In this document: in pieces, positions 44,877 to 52,695 of the stretch | Layout of the letters: every line of letters starts with the position of its first letter | Position numbering within the stretch: position 1 is the stretch's first letter | Source: Azomonas tarimensis | GTDB taxonomy: Bacteria > Pseudomonadota > Gammaproteobacteria > Pseudomonadales > Pseudomonadaceae | NCBI RefSeq assembly: GCF_042648805.1 | Contig: NZ_JBHRXZ010000018.1 | Coordinates: 62,001-126,000, forward strand | DNA length: 64,000 bases | Reading direction: 5' to 3' | Translations under genes and position numbers: made by a program | The notes under the pieces: generated by a model | The model's input: only the letters and a program-made list of their open reading frames with translations | The model's database searches: none | Told to the model about the DNA's origin: nothing

Positions 44877-47291
44877 TCAGGATCCCGCTGGGGACGTCTC
44901 CTTGGCATTTGGGAAAATCGCTTTGTCGATGACGGCGTGCACGCCTACGTTACCGTCCACCACCTGGGTGATGCCGAAATCGACCGCCACCGAGATAAGA
45001 GAGACGGCTTCGTCTTCAGTCAGTCGATGAGCCGTCATCAGGTAATGTCGGGTCTTGTGAAAGGCGTCGCGCATGGCCGCGTCCAACGAGGACTCGCGGT
45101 AGACCTGGGTCTGGGCCTTGGGTCCGAGTTCGGCCAGGTAATTGGAGAAGCTCATACCCTGCAGTACCCAGTGATCAGGGGTATCGAGGAAAGGGTAATT
45201 GAGTTCGCCGAGGAAGTTGCCCGCGAGGTCCCGTTTCTTGTGCAGCACCAGTTGGAACACCCCGGTCAGCGAGCACTCGATGGCTGTGCCGCAAAGTTCT
45301 GAATCGCCTTGGGAGGCGTGCGGATCGCCAACCGAGAACAGGGCGCCCTCTACCGATACAGGGAGGAACAGCCGAGCGCCTTTGCCGGCCCGCCAATTGT
45401 CCAGGTTGCCGCCGAAATAGCTCGGTGGAATGGAATCCACCGCACCGTGCTCCTTGGGCGCCACCGCGAGAACGCCGAAGTGGGGCCGGACCGGCACCAC
45501 GGCATCCTTAAGCACACCGAAGCGTCGTTCTATCGTTGTAGGGTCCACCGGTACGCCCGGGTAGTCGATGGTCGGGTGGATGACCCCGTAGGGGTCGGTC
45601 TGGGGTGTCCAGCGGTAATTATAGAGAGCTCTGGCCAGGGGCGGCTGGTTGACGGTATCGATTTCGTAGAGGGTCACGACCTCTCGCTTCTTTGGCTCGG
45701 TCACCAGGTCACCGTACTGGTAGCCCCACCAGGTGGCGGCATTGCTGCCGTACACCTTGCCCTGATGATCCGGGTGGCCGCTCGGCCTGGGCATGATGTC
45801 GAGGATACGGATCTCCAGCACATCGCCCGGCTCGGCGTCCCGGACGTACACCGGGCCGGTACAGATATGCACGCCGAAACCCTCGCCGGCGCCGCGCCCG
45901 AAGATGGACGCATCCATTGGACCCGCGCCGCGCCGATCAACCGCCTTTTCATCGGGAGTCCAGCGAAACACGCTCTCAGCGCCCGGATCCCCTTGAATCA
46001 TCCGCTCGCAATCGTCCGAAGCATGCTGGGTCAGCGTCTCGATGGTCACCAGATCGCCGGAATTCACCGACAGCACCGGCTTGATCGAGCGGCTGAAATA
46101 GCCCCAGTGGACGGTCTTTTCCGATACCGGAACGTAGTAATGCCGGGGGCTCCCGGGCTCGGGGAGGCCATCAGCCGTGGCGCGCTTGGGTGCCAGGACC
46201 AGGGAAAGGCTGTAGTGGGACTGGTCCCTCAACACCTCGTGGGGGTGTCGCCGTGGCAGTTCACTGCGCGGTGCTCCGGGATGGGGCTGATGGGCCGACG
46301 AAGGCTGTTCTGGCCTTCCACGCTGGAGCGGGGCTGCCGACGCCGCCTTTGGCATGGCCCGATAGGTTCTGGGCGCCATGCCGAAGGCGGCGGAAAAGGC
46401 TCGGCTGAAGTTGGCCGCGTCGCGAAATCCCCACCGAAAGCACAAGTCGGAAATGCTGAAGCGGGATAACGAAGGGTCCGACAGATCCAGCCGACAGCGT
46501 TCCAGCCGTCTCTGTTTGAGGTATTCACCAAAAGTGGTCGAGCCGGCCTTGAACAGTTTTTGTACATAGCGGGTGGAAAAACCTTCGAGGCGGGCAATGT
46601 CGTCGATCTGTAACTGATCGTCCCCCAGTCGCGGCTCGATACGGGCACATACCCGACGCAGGTGGACGAGCTGCACGGCAGAGGGATCGTCAACCGCTGA
46701 GCTGTCGTTGCGCGCCAGACTGGCTACCAGCAAATCGCCAAGGGTCGCTTCCAGTGGGGCCGTCTCAGCGAGATCGAGCCGGCCGAGTTGCTCTCCGATC
46801 GACCGCACCAGGGCCTGGCAGATGGCAGCGACACCGCCGCTCGACGCGGCGATCCGATTGGCGCTCAGGGTGCCGGTGTGTACCAGGCGAAGAACGAAGC
46901 TGGCATTTTCGAGGCGGACCAGCACGGCGCGGAACTCGCTTGTCAGCTCGAGGCGCCAGGCGCGCGCCGGGTCCAGCAGGAGAAGCTCACCGCTCTGGAT
47001 GGCCAGTTTCTCGCTGCCCTCGGTTATTTGACCGCGACCGCTCAGCAGGGCGACGAGAAATACCGCCCGGCTGCGAACATCGGCAGGCATGGGCATCAAC
47101 ACCTGCGGTGAGGCGGACAGCTGGAGAAACTGCGAGCCCCGAGGCGAGCTGCAGAGGGTGAGGCAGTCGTCCGCCAGGGCTGCCTGGGACTGGCTGGTCA
47201 GCAGGCGCAGCCGGGCGAAGACGTCTTCCAGTGCTGCCTGGCGCAGGCCCTGGGGCAGGGCACCAAAGGATATCCGTCGCAGATCGTTCAA
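44877..47291 (-). CDS. AraC-family regulator fused to an acetamidase/formamidase domain
   Basis: 804 residues from a TTG at 47291, preceded by GGAG at 6 nt; an ATG at 47441 would overlap the upstream gene and has no ribosome site. Layout: residues about 50-190, an AraC_binding_2-type sensor domain; 208-312, the AraC HTH pair (DIARLEGFSTRYVQKLFK and ISDLCFRWGFRDAANFSRAF); 313-382, a Pro/Arg/His-rich linker; 384-798, a full FmdA/AmdA domain with DPHASQGDSELCGTAIE at 656-672. The enzyme domain is close to the neighbouring formamidase (roughly two thirds identical by eye), so it looks like an in-place duplication joined to a regulator. No signal peptide; should act in the cytoplasm. Family motif THH reads TQH here. 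It could be a working enzyme, an amide sensor, or both. Confidence 0.88.
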   Translation of the reverse strand: MNDLRRISFGALPQGLRQAALEDVFARLRLLTSQSQAALADDCLTLCSSPRGSQFLQLSASPQVLMPMPADVRSRAVFLVALLSGRGQITEGSEKLAIQSGELLLLDPARAWRLELTSEFRAVLVRLENASFVLRLVHTGTLSANRIAASSGGVAAICQALVRSIGEQLGRLDLAETAPLEATLGDLLVASLARNDSSAVDDPSAVQLVHLRRVCARIEPRLGDDQLQIDDIARLEGFSTRYVQKLFKAGSTTFGEYLKQRRLERCRLDLSDPSLSRFSISDLCFRWGFRDAANFSRAFSAAFGMAPRTYRAMPKAASAAPLQRGRPEQPSSAHQPHPGAPRSELPRRHPHEVLRDQSHYSLSLVLAPKRATADGLPEPGSPRHYYVPVSEKTVHWGYFSRSIKPVLSVNSGDLVTIETLTQHASDDCERMIQGDPGAESVFRWTPDEKAVDRRGAGPMDASIFGRGAGEGFGVHICTGPVYVRDAEPGDVLEIRILDIMPRPSGHPDHQGKVYGSNAATWWGYQYGDLVTEPKKREVVTLYEIDTVNQPPLARALYNYRWTPQTDPYGVIHPTIDYPGVPVDPTTIERRFGVLKDAVVPVRPHFGVLAVAPKEHGAVDSIPPSYFGGNLDNWRAGKGARLFLPVSVEGALFSVGDPHASQGDSELCGTAIECSLTGVFQLVLHKKRDLAGNFLGELNYPFLDTPDHWVLQGMSFSNYLAELGPKAQTQVYRESSLDAAMRDAFHKTRHYLMTAHRLTEDEAVSLISVAVDFGITQVVDGNVGVHAVIDKAIFPNAKETSPAGS

Positions 47292-47358
47292 TGCTGTCTC
47301 CGGTAAAGCGAAACCGCCGTGCCGGGATGCTTGGGTTCCGGCACGGCGAGTCTGTGGG

Positions 47359-48810
47359 TCATGTCTCCCTGGCAGGGAACATGCCCTTGTTGATGATGGC
47401 GTGCACGCCCCAGTTGCCGTCGACCACTTGGGTGATGCCAAAATCCACCGCGATCGACATCAACGAAATGGCCTCGTCCTCGCCCAGTCCCTGGGTGGTC
47501 ATCAGGAAGTGGCGCATCTTGCGATAGGCGTCGCGCATGGCCCGGTCCACCGATGATTTGTTGTAGATCTCATCCTGAGCGTTGGGTCCCAGTTCGGCCA
47601 GATAGTTGGCATAGCTGAAACCGTGCAGTACCCAGTCATCCTGGGTTTCGAGCAGCGGATAATGCAGTTCGGCCAATGGCGTACCAGGTAGGTCGGACTT
47701 CTTGTGCAGGATGAACTGAAAGGTCCCGGTCAGCGAACACTCGATGGCGGTACCGCATAGTTCGGAATCGCCTTGCGAGGCATGGGGGTCGCCCACCGTG
47801 AACATTGCGCCCTTCACGGCCACTGGATAATAGAGCGTTGCGCCCTTGCCGATCCGCCAGTTGTCGATGTTGCCGCCGGTATAGCTCGGCGGGATGGAGG
47901 TGACCATGTCTGCCTCGGCTGGAGCCACGCCGATGGTGCCGAAGTGGGGCCGGATCGGCACCCGGATGTTCTTCAGAATGCCGTGGTTTTCGCTGATCGT
48001 GCTGCGATCGACCGGAACGCCAGGATAATCGATTGTGGGGTGGACGATGCCGAATGGGTCGGTCTGAGGCGTCCAGCGGTAGTTGTACACGGCTCGTGCC
48101 CAGTTTCGCTCACCGGTGGCATCCACCTCGTAAATGGTCACTACCTCGCGCTTTTTCGGCTCGGTCAGTAGGTCACCGTACTGAAAGCCCCACGCGGCGG
48201 CGACGTTGCTACCGTAGGTTCGTCCCTTGAAGGCTGCATTGCCGCTTGGGCGCGGGGCGACGTCGATGATGCGCACTTCCAGAACATCGCCGGGTTCGGC
48301 GCCGTTGATGTGCACCGGGCCGGTGAGGATGTGAACTCCGGCGCCAGCGCCGGCGCCGATCTTCGCGTCCATGGGGCCGGCGCCGCGACGATCGACGCCC
48401 TTGCGCTGGGCGTCCCAATAGAAAATGCTTTCGGCGCCGGGATCGCCCTTGACCATCCGCTCTGCGTCGTCATTCGCGTGATGGGTCAACGTCTCGATGG
48501 TGGCGAAATCGCCGGAGTTCAGCTCGACGACAGGCTTTGCCGATTTGCTGAAATAGCCCCAAAGCACGGTTTCCACGCTGGCAGGAATGTAGTAGTGGCT
48601 GGCATTGCCGGCGCCCGGGCTGGTGCTGGCGCTGGCAGCAAAAGCGCCAGCGGGCATGCTCATCGCTCCCAGCGTTGCGGCGCCGCCGCCGATGACCATG
48701 GCGTCACGCAGGAATCGGCGTCGGGACTCCTGGAACTCTTCAGTGATGTCCTTCTCCGTCTCGGGGGTAACCCCGTGCGTGCATCCTGGGCTACAGACAT
48801 GGTCCTGCAT
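47359..48810 (-). CDS. Tat-exported acetamidase/formamidase
   Basis: 483 residues of the FmdA/AmdA family. A Tat signal is clear: SRRRFLRD at 29-36, then a hydrophobic stretch VIGGGAATLGAMSMPAGAFA. The catalytic region DPHASQGDSELCGTAIE is at about 341-357 and THHANDD is intact. It hydrolyses formamide or short amides to ammonia and acid, but the usual family member is cytoplasmic, so export is notable. The N-terminus also has CSPGCTHG. AAGGAG precedes the ATG. The AraC-fusion gene follows 67 bp after its stop, most likely in the same operon. Confidence 0.9.
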   Translation of the reverse strand: MQDHVCSPGCTHGVTPETEKDITEEFQESRRRFLRDAMVIGGGAATLGAMSMPAGAFAASASTSPGAGNASHYYIPASVETVLWGYFSKSAKPVVELNSGDFATIETLTHHANDDAERMVKGDPGAESIFYWDAQRKGVDRRGAGPMDAKIGAGAGAGVHILTGPVHINGAEPGDVLEVRIIDVAPRPSGNAAFKGRTYGSNVAAAWGFQYGDLLTEPKKREVVTIYEVDATGERNWARAVYNYRWTPQTDPFGIVHPTIDYPGVPVDRSTISENHGILKNIRVPIRPHFGTIGVAPAEADMVTSIPPSYTGGNIDNWRIGKGATLYYPVAVKGAMFTVGDPHASQGDSELCGTAIECSLTGTFQFILHKKSDLPGTPLAELHYPLLETQDDWVLHGFSYANYLAELGPNAQDEIYNKSSVDRAMRDAYRKMRHFLMTTQGLGEDEAISLMSIAVDFGITQVVDGNWGVHAIINKGMFPARET

Positions 48811-49091
48811 TGTTTGCTCCTTCCTGTCATCTCGGTCGACACGCCGGTGCTGCCCGGCGCGGGGTGAGTTGATTATCGGGGCGGGAGAACCGGCTGCTTG
48901 TCTGGGGGCGCACGATTACTTGTCGAACCTGGATGCGGACAAACAAACCACCGAGTCCAGCGGGCTGGTGCCGATCGGTACCCGACCAGGTCCGGGCGGC
49001 CCGCTCGACCCACGGGCGCCCCTGCACCCCGGATGCGGAACAGAGCCCAGTAGAAGCGCTTGTGGCGGACCAATGCGGCCAGGCGGCCGAT
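48811..49091. other. Upstream region of the formamidase gene
   Basis: No gene recognised. It should hold the formamidase promoter. I looked for a -24/-12 element on the leftward strand and found none with correct spacing, and no clear dyad. Short frames in both directions lack support. Confidence 0.4.
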
Positions 49092-49122
49092 AAAAAGAAG
49101 GCCGGACAATCGTCCAGCCTTC
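49092..49122 (-). terminator. Strong intrinsic terminator after the nitrate-type ABC transporter
   Basis: On the leftward strand GAAGGCTGGAC, loop GATT, GTCCGGCCTTC, then TTTTT. The 11-bp stem and U-run lie 38 bp beyond the ATPase stop, separating the transporter operon from the formamidase operon. Confidence 0.9.
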
Positions 49123-49159
49123 GGCGCGTTTCCTGCGCGCTTTTTCGGCTCTTCGCCCT

Positions 49160-49945
49160 TTAATGCATCTTGTGCTTCTCGTGCAAAAAGTGCAGCACGG
49201 CGGCGCGGTAGCGGTTGTATTCCGGGTCATCGGCCAGGGCGATGCGGTCGCGGGGTCGCGGCAGCTTCACCTCGAGGATCTCGCCGATGGTGGCGCTCGG
49301 GCCGTTGGTCATCATCACGATGCGGTCGGAGAGCAGCACGGCCTCGTCCACATCGTGGGTGATCATCATCATGGTGTTGCCCAGGTCCTTCTGGATCTTC
49401 ATCACCTCGTCCTGCAGGTGAGCGCGGGTGAGGGCGTCCAGCGCGCCGAAGGGTTCGTCCAGCAACAGCACCTTGGGCTTGATCGACAGCGCCCGGGCGA
49501 TGCCGACGCGCTGCTTCATGCCGCCGGAGATCTCCTGCGGGTACTTGTTCATGGCATGGCCCATGTTCACCAGCCTGAGGTTGTGCTCGATCCACTCCTT
49601 GCGCTCGGCCTTGTTCATGCTGCGCTTGAATACCTTGTTCACCGCGACTTCGACGTTCTGGTAGACGGTCAGCCAGGGCAACAGCGAGTGGTTCTGGAAC
49701 ACCATGCTGCGGTCAGGGCCTGGGCCTCTGACTTCCTTGCCGTCGAGGATCACCCCGCCGGTGCTGGAGTCCAGCAGTCCGGCGACGATGTTCAGCACCG
49801 TGGACTTGCCGCAGCCGGAGTGGCCGATGATGGAGATGAATTCGCCCTTGGCGATCTCCAGGTTGATGTCCTTGAGCACCTGGGAGGCGATGTTGCCGCG
49901 CTGGAAGCTCTTGTCGAGTTTTTCGATGGAGAGGTAGCTGGTCAT
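49160..49945 (-). CDS. nrtD: Nitrate/nitrite-type ABC transporter ATPase
   Basis: 261 residues. Walker A GHSGCGKST, Q-loop FQNHSLLPWL, signature EISGGMKQRVGIARAL, Walker B VLLLDEPFGALD, switch MITHDVDEA. It groups with the NrtC/NrtD-CynD-TauB set. It lacks the C-terminal binding-protein domain of NrtC, so it is the NrtD-like form. It energises import through the permease 15 bp upstream. Confidence 0.88.
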   Translation of the reverse strand: MTSYLSIEKLDKSFQRGNIASQVLKDINLEIAKGEFISIIGHSGCGKSTVLNIVAGLLDSSTGGVILDGKEVRGPGPDRSMVFQNHSLLPWLTVYQNVEVAVNKVFKRSMNKAERKEWIEHNLRLVNMGHAMNKYPQEISGGMKQRVGIARALSIKPKVLLLDEPFGALDALTRAHLQDEVMKIQKDLGNTMMMITHDVDEAVLLSDRIVMMTNGPSATIGEILEVKLPRPRDRIALADDPEYNRYRAAVLHFLHEKHKMH

Positions 49946-49960
49946 GTCTCGATCCTCTGA

Positions 49961-50827
49961 TCAGGCCGCAGGGGCGCCATGGGTGATACGCTGGCCGATG
50001 AAGGCCACCAGGCGGTCGAGGATGAAGCCGACGACGCCGATGTAGATGAGCGCAAGAATGATGTCGCTGATGCGCGAGGCATTCCACGCATCCCAGATGA
50101 AGAAGCCGATGCCCACGCCGCCGATCAGCATTTCCGCGGCGATGATGGCCAGCCAGGAGAGGCCGACACCGATCCGCAGGCCAGTGAAAATGTAGGGCGC
50201 GGCGGCTGGGAGCATGATGGTCTTGAAGTACTCCAGGCCGTTGAGCTGCAGCACCTTGGCCACGTTGCGGTAGTCTTGGGAAATATTGCGGATGCCCACC
50301 GCGGTGTTGATGATGATCGGCCAGATTGCGGTGATGAAGATCACGAACAGCGCCGAGGGATGGCTATCCTGGAAGCCCGCCAGCGACAGCGGCAGCCAGG
50401 CCAGCGGCGGCACGGTGCGCAGCACCTGGAACAGCGGGTCGAGGCCGCGCATGGCCCAGTCGGACTGGCCTATCAGTACACCGAGGCCGACCCCGACCAC
50501 CACGGCGAAGGCGTAGCCGACGGCGACCCGCTCAAGGCTCGCCAGCAACTGCCAGGCCAGGCCCTTGTCGTTGCCGCCGTTGTCGTAGAAGGGGTGGATG
50601 ATCAGTTCCCAGGTTTCTTCGAGTACCAGCGAGGGCGGCGGCAGGGCGGCGCCAGGACCGGAGCAGAGCATTTCCCAGATCACGCCCAGAACAAGGATCA
50701 CCACCATGGGCGGCAATACCTGTTGCGTGAAGCCTCGCAGCAGGCGGGTGCCGGTCCGGGCGAGCCGGGACGGTTCGGAAAGGAGGACCGGGGTGGTCGC
50801 AGGCTGGATTTTCACGTTGGCATTCAT
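49961..50827 (-). CDS. nrtB: Nitrate-type ABC transporter permease
   Basis: 288 residues with six predicted membrane helices and the EAA-type loop NGLEYFKTIMLPAAAPYIFTG. It forms the membrane channel, probably as a homodimer. Order substrate-binding protein, permease, ATPase is that of nrtABD operons. Cyanate or taurine-type substrates cannot be excluded from this protein alone. Confidence 0.9.
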   Translation of the reverse strand: MNANVKIQPATTPVLLSEPSRLARTGTRLLRGFTQQVLPPMVVILVLGVIWEMLCSGPGAALPPPSLVLEETWELIIHPFYDNGGNDKGLAWQLLASLERVAVGYAFAVVVGVGLGVLIGQSDWAMRGLDPLFQVLRTVPPLAWLPLSLAGFQDSHPSALFVIFITAIWPIIINTAVGIRNISQDYRNVAKVLQLNGLEYFKTIMLPAAAPYIFTGLRIGVGLSWLAIIAAEMLIGGVGIGFFIWDAWNASRISDIILALIYIGVVGFILDRLVAFIGQRITHGAPAA

Positions 50828-50857
50828 GGGCGTTTTCCTCAGGGAGCGGGTAAGCGG

Positions 50858-52177
50858 TTAGGCCTTGATGCTCAGGCTGTCGAGATAGGCTTGCGGGTTT
50901 TCCGGGTCGAAGGTCTTGCCGTCGAAGAAGGTCTCGACGCCCCGGGAAGTAGAAGTAGGTATCTGATCCGCCGGCAGATTCATTTCGCTGGCCGCGGCGC
51001 GCCAGATGTCCTCGCGGTTCACCTTGGCGATCAGCGCCTGGTTGTTCAGGTCCGCCGGCAGATAGCCCCAGCGCTTGTTCTCGGTGAGGAACCACAGATC
51101 GTGGCTCTGGTAGGGGTAGGAGGCGTGCTCGCTCCAGAAACGCATCAGGTGCGGGCTGTTTTCCTCGACGCGGCCAGTGCCGTAGTCGAAGGTGCCCTGC
51201 AGGCGGCTGACGATGTCCTTGGCGGGTGCGCTGATCCAGCGCCGCTTGGCGCAGATTGCCGCCACTTCCTCTTTGTTGGCCATGTCCTCGCAGAACATCT
51301 GCGCTTCCATAACGGCCATCACCAGCGCTTTGGAGGCGTTGGGGTTGGCTTCCACGAAATCACTGCGCAGGGCCAGGGATTTTTCCGGGTGGTTGGTCCA
51401 GAGTTCGCCGGTGGTCAGTGCGGAATAGCCGATCTTCTGGTTGATCAACTGGTCGTTCCAAGGCTCGCCCACGCAGAAGGTATCCATGCTGCCGACCTTC
51501 ATGTTGGCGACCATCTGCGGCGGCGGAACCACGATGGTGGAGACGTCGCTGTTCGGGTTGATACCGCCGGCCGCCAGCCAGTAGCGCATCCACAGATCAT
51601 GGGTACCGCCCGGGAAGGTGACCGCCGCGGACGCATTGGTGCCGCGGGCCTTCTTCGCGGCGAAGGCGTCCTTGAGCAGGCTCGAATCGGTGCCAACCTT
51701 GAGGTCGGCGTATTCCCTGCCCAGCGAAATGCCCTGGCCGTTGAGGTTGAGGCGGGCAAGGATGCTCATGGGCACCGGCTGGCCGTTGTTGATGCTGCCG
51801 ACGCTCAACTGGTAAGGCATGGGCGTCAGGATGTGCGCGCCGTCGATACCGTTGCGCGCGCCACCCAGCACCAGGTTGTCGCGGATGGTGCCCCAGGACG
51901 TCTGCTTGAGGACTTCGACGCCGGTCATGCCATATTTGGCGAAGAAGCCTTTCTCATCGGCAACGAACAGCGGCGCAGCGTCGGTCAGGGCGATGAAGCC
52001 GAGCTTGACCTTGGTGGTTTCCACATCGCCACCGGCGGCCCAGGCGGCCGAACGGATACCGGGCATGCCGCCGAGCAGGGCCATGCCGCTGGCCGCCAGA
52101 ATCGAGCTTTTCAAAAAGCGGCGGCGAGAAGCGCTAACGGTGCTGGTGTTGTCGTCTTGAGTCGGCTTGTCGGTCAT
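50858..52177 (-). CDS. nrtA: Nitrate-type ABC transporter binding protein, Tat-exported
   Basis: 439 residues from the ATG at 52177, after AAGGA; an in-frame GTG at 52198 would fall in the terminator T-run end and is rejected. A Tat motif SRRRFLKSS precedes the hydrophobic ILAASGMALLGGMPG. The mature part matches NrtA/NasF (FIALTDAAPLFVADEKGFF, GAHILTPMPYQLS, FCVGEPWNDQL). The upstream NIT-ANTAR gene and leader support nitrate or nitrite. No assimilatory reductase gene is in the window. Confidence 0.92.
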   Translation of the reverse strand: MTDKPTQDDNTSTVSASRRRFLKSSILAASGMALLGGMPGIRSAAWAAGGDVETTKVKLGFIALTDAAPLFVADEKGFFAKYGMTGVEVLKQTSWGTIRDNLVLGGARNGIDGAHILTPMPYQLSVGSINNGQPVPMSILARLNLNGQGISLGREYADLKVGTDSSLLKDAFAAKKARGTNASAAVTFPGGTHDLWMRYWLAAGGINPNSDVSTIVVPPPQMVANMKVGSMDTFCVGEPWNDQLINQKIGYSALTTGELWTNHPEKSLALRSDFVEANPNASKALVMAVMEAQMFCEDMANKEEVAAICAKRRWISAPAKDIVSRLQGTFDYGTGRVEENSPHLMRFWSEHASYPYQSHDLWFLTENKRWGYLPADLNNQALIAKVNREDIWRAAASEMNLPADQIPTSTSRGVETFFDGKTFDPENPQAYLDSLSIKA

Positions 52178-52198
52178 GGTCCAGTTTCCTTCGGGCAC

Positions 52199-52254
52199 AA
52201 AAAAAACGGCGTCACGCTGACCAGCCAGAAGCCGGGATGAGCGTGGACGCCGTT
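52199..52254 (-). terminator. Leader terminator (attenuator) of nrtA
   Basis: On the leftward strand, AACGGCGTCCACGCT pairs with AGCGTGACGCCGTT and runs into eight T's (52206 to 52199), ending 22 nt before the nrtA ATG. A strong intrinsic terminator placed inside the leader of its own operon implies regulated read-through. This is the layout of the Klebsiella nasF leader controlled by NasR. Confidence 0.9.
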
Positions 52255-52258
52255 GTCC
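52245..52258 (-). promoter_or_regulatory. ANTAR-type hexaloop hairpin in the nrtA leader
   Basis: The RNA GGAC-AACGGC-GUCC has a 4-bp stem and a six-base loop with A at position 1 and G at 4, the two bases conserved in ANTAR targets. Its loop and 3' arm are the 5' arm of the terminator, so the two structures exclude each other. A possible first hairpin, CCGCAUUGCGG, lies at 52276-52286 but does not show a clean hexaloop. Confidence 0.65.
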
Positions 52259-52299
52259 AAAATCGAGTGTGTTTGCCGCAATGCGGTTGTTCAGGACAA

Positions 52300-52315
52300 A
52301 GCACCTTGCGTGCCA
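52300..52315 (-). promoter_or_regulatory. Sigma-54 (-24/-12) promoter for nrtA
   Basis: TGGCACG-CAAG-GTGCT on the leftward strand differs from the consensus TGGCACG-N4-TTGCW at one base and keeps the GG and GC dinucleotides at exact spacing. The start of transcription would be near 52289, giving a leader of about 110 nt that contains the hairpin and terminator above. The rpoN gene is in this same window. Confidence 0.7.
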
Positions 52316-52545
52316 TGTTTTTCAGCATCGCCGGACTGCTGGCAGTTCCTGAATGACAGGTCAGGCAGCTTTCTCCAGCCTAAGCAACTGAAATCAAGGG
52401 GTTGGCCTTTCCAGCTGGCATATGCGCTTGATCGTCAGGGGTGACCGCCGGTCCTGAGCAGTCCGCCGTATCGCCAGAAGGCCCCATTCCAGAAGGGGAG
52501 AGGTGCACAGAGGCGGGGCGCAAAAAGCGCGTCGCGATAGCCTTG

Positions 52546-52562
52546 TGCATTAAAGGGGTGCT
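52546..52562. promoter_or_regulatory. Possible NtrC enhancer site
   Basis: TGCATTAAAGGGGTGCT keeps 8 of 10 fixed positions of GCACC-N5-GGTGC at the right spacing, about 245 bp upstream of the sigma-54 promoter, a distance NtrC tolerates. Only one such site was seen, so this is tentative. Confidence 0.3.
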
Positions 52563-52695
52563 TTCTGTCGCGACCCTATGCGGCTTTACATGAACGCGGG
52601 TTTGCAGGTGCCGGTGCCGTGGGACGCATTGCTCTTCGCGAGCACGCCTACTCCTGCATAAGGGCGAAGGCAGGCCGGGCGGGAAGAGAACCGCC

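Larger units (their letters stand above)
52263..52695. other. Long leader/control region between nasR and nrtA
   Basis: No gene in this stretch on either strand. It holds the sigma-54 promoter, the possible NtrC site and several short inverted repeats (for example CCTGA with TCAGG near 52350) of unknown meaning. Confidence 0.6.

Noticed and set aside
47291..47441. ATG start at 47441 for the AraC-enzyme fusion
   Set aside because: It lies inside the formamidase gene, adds 50 residues unlike any AraC start, and has no ribosome site, unlike the TTG at 47291.
48811..49091. A sigma-54 promoter upstream of the formamidase gene
   Set aside because: The best GGCAC...GC match has the wrong spacing between the two elements.
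49979..52240. A 753-codon rightward frame opposite nrtB and nrtA
   Set aside because: Antisense shadow. It runs through the nrtA leader terminator and codes for a low-complexity Ala/Gly/Arg/His-rich product.
52300..52315. Reading GCACGCAAGGTGC as the first ANTAR hairpin
   Set aside because: The loop would be five bases without A1, while the same bases match a -24/-12 promoter at one mismatch, which explains them better.
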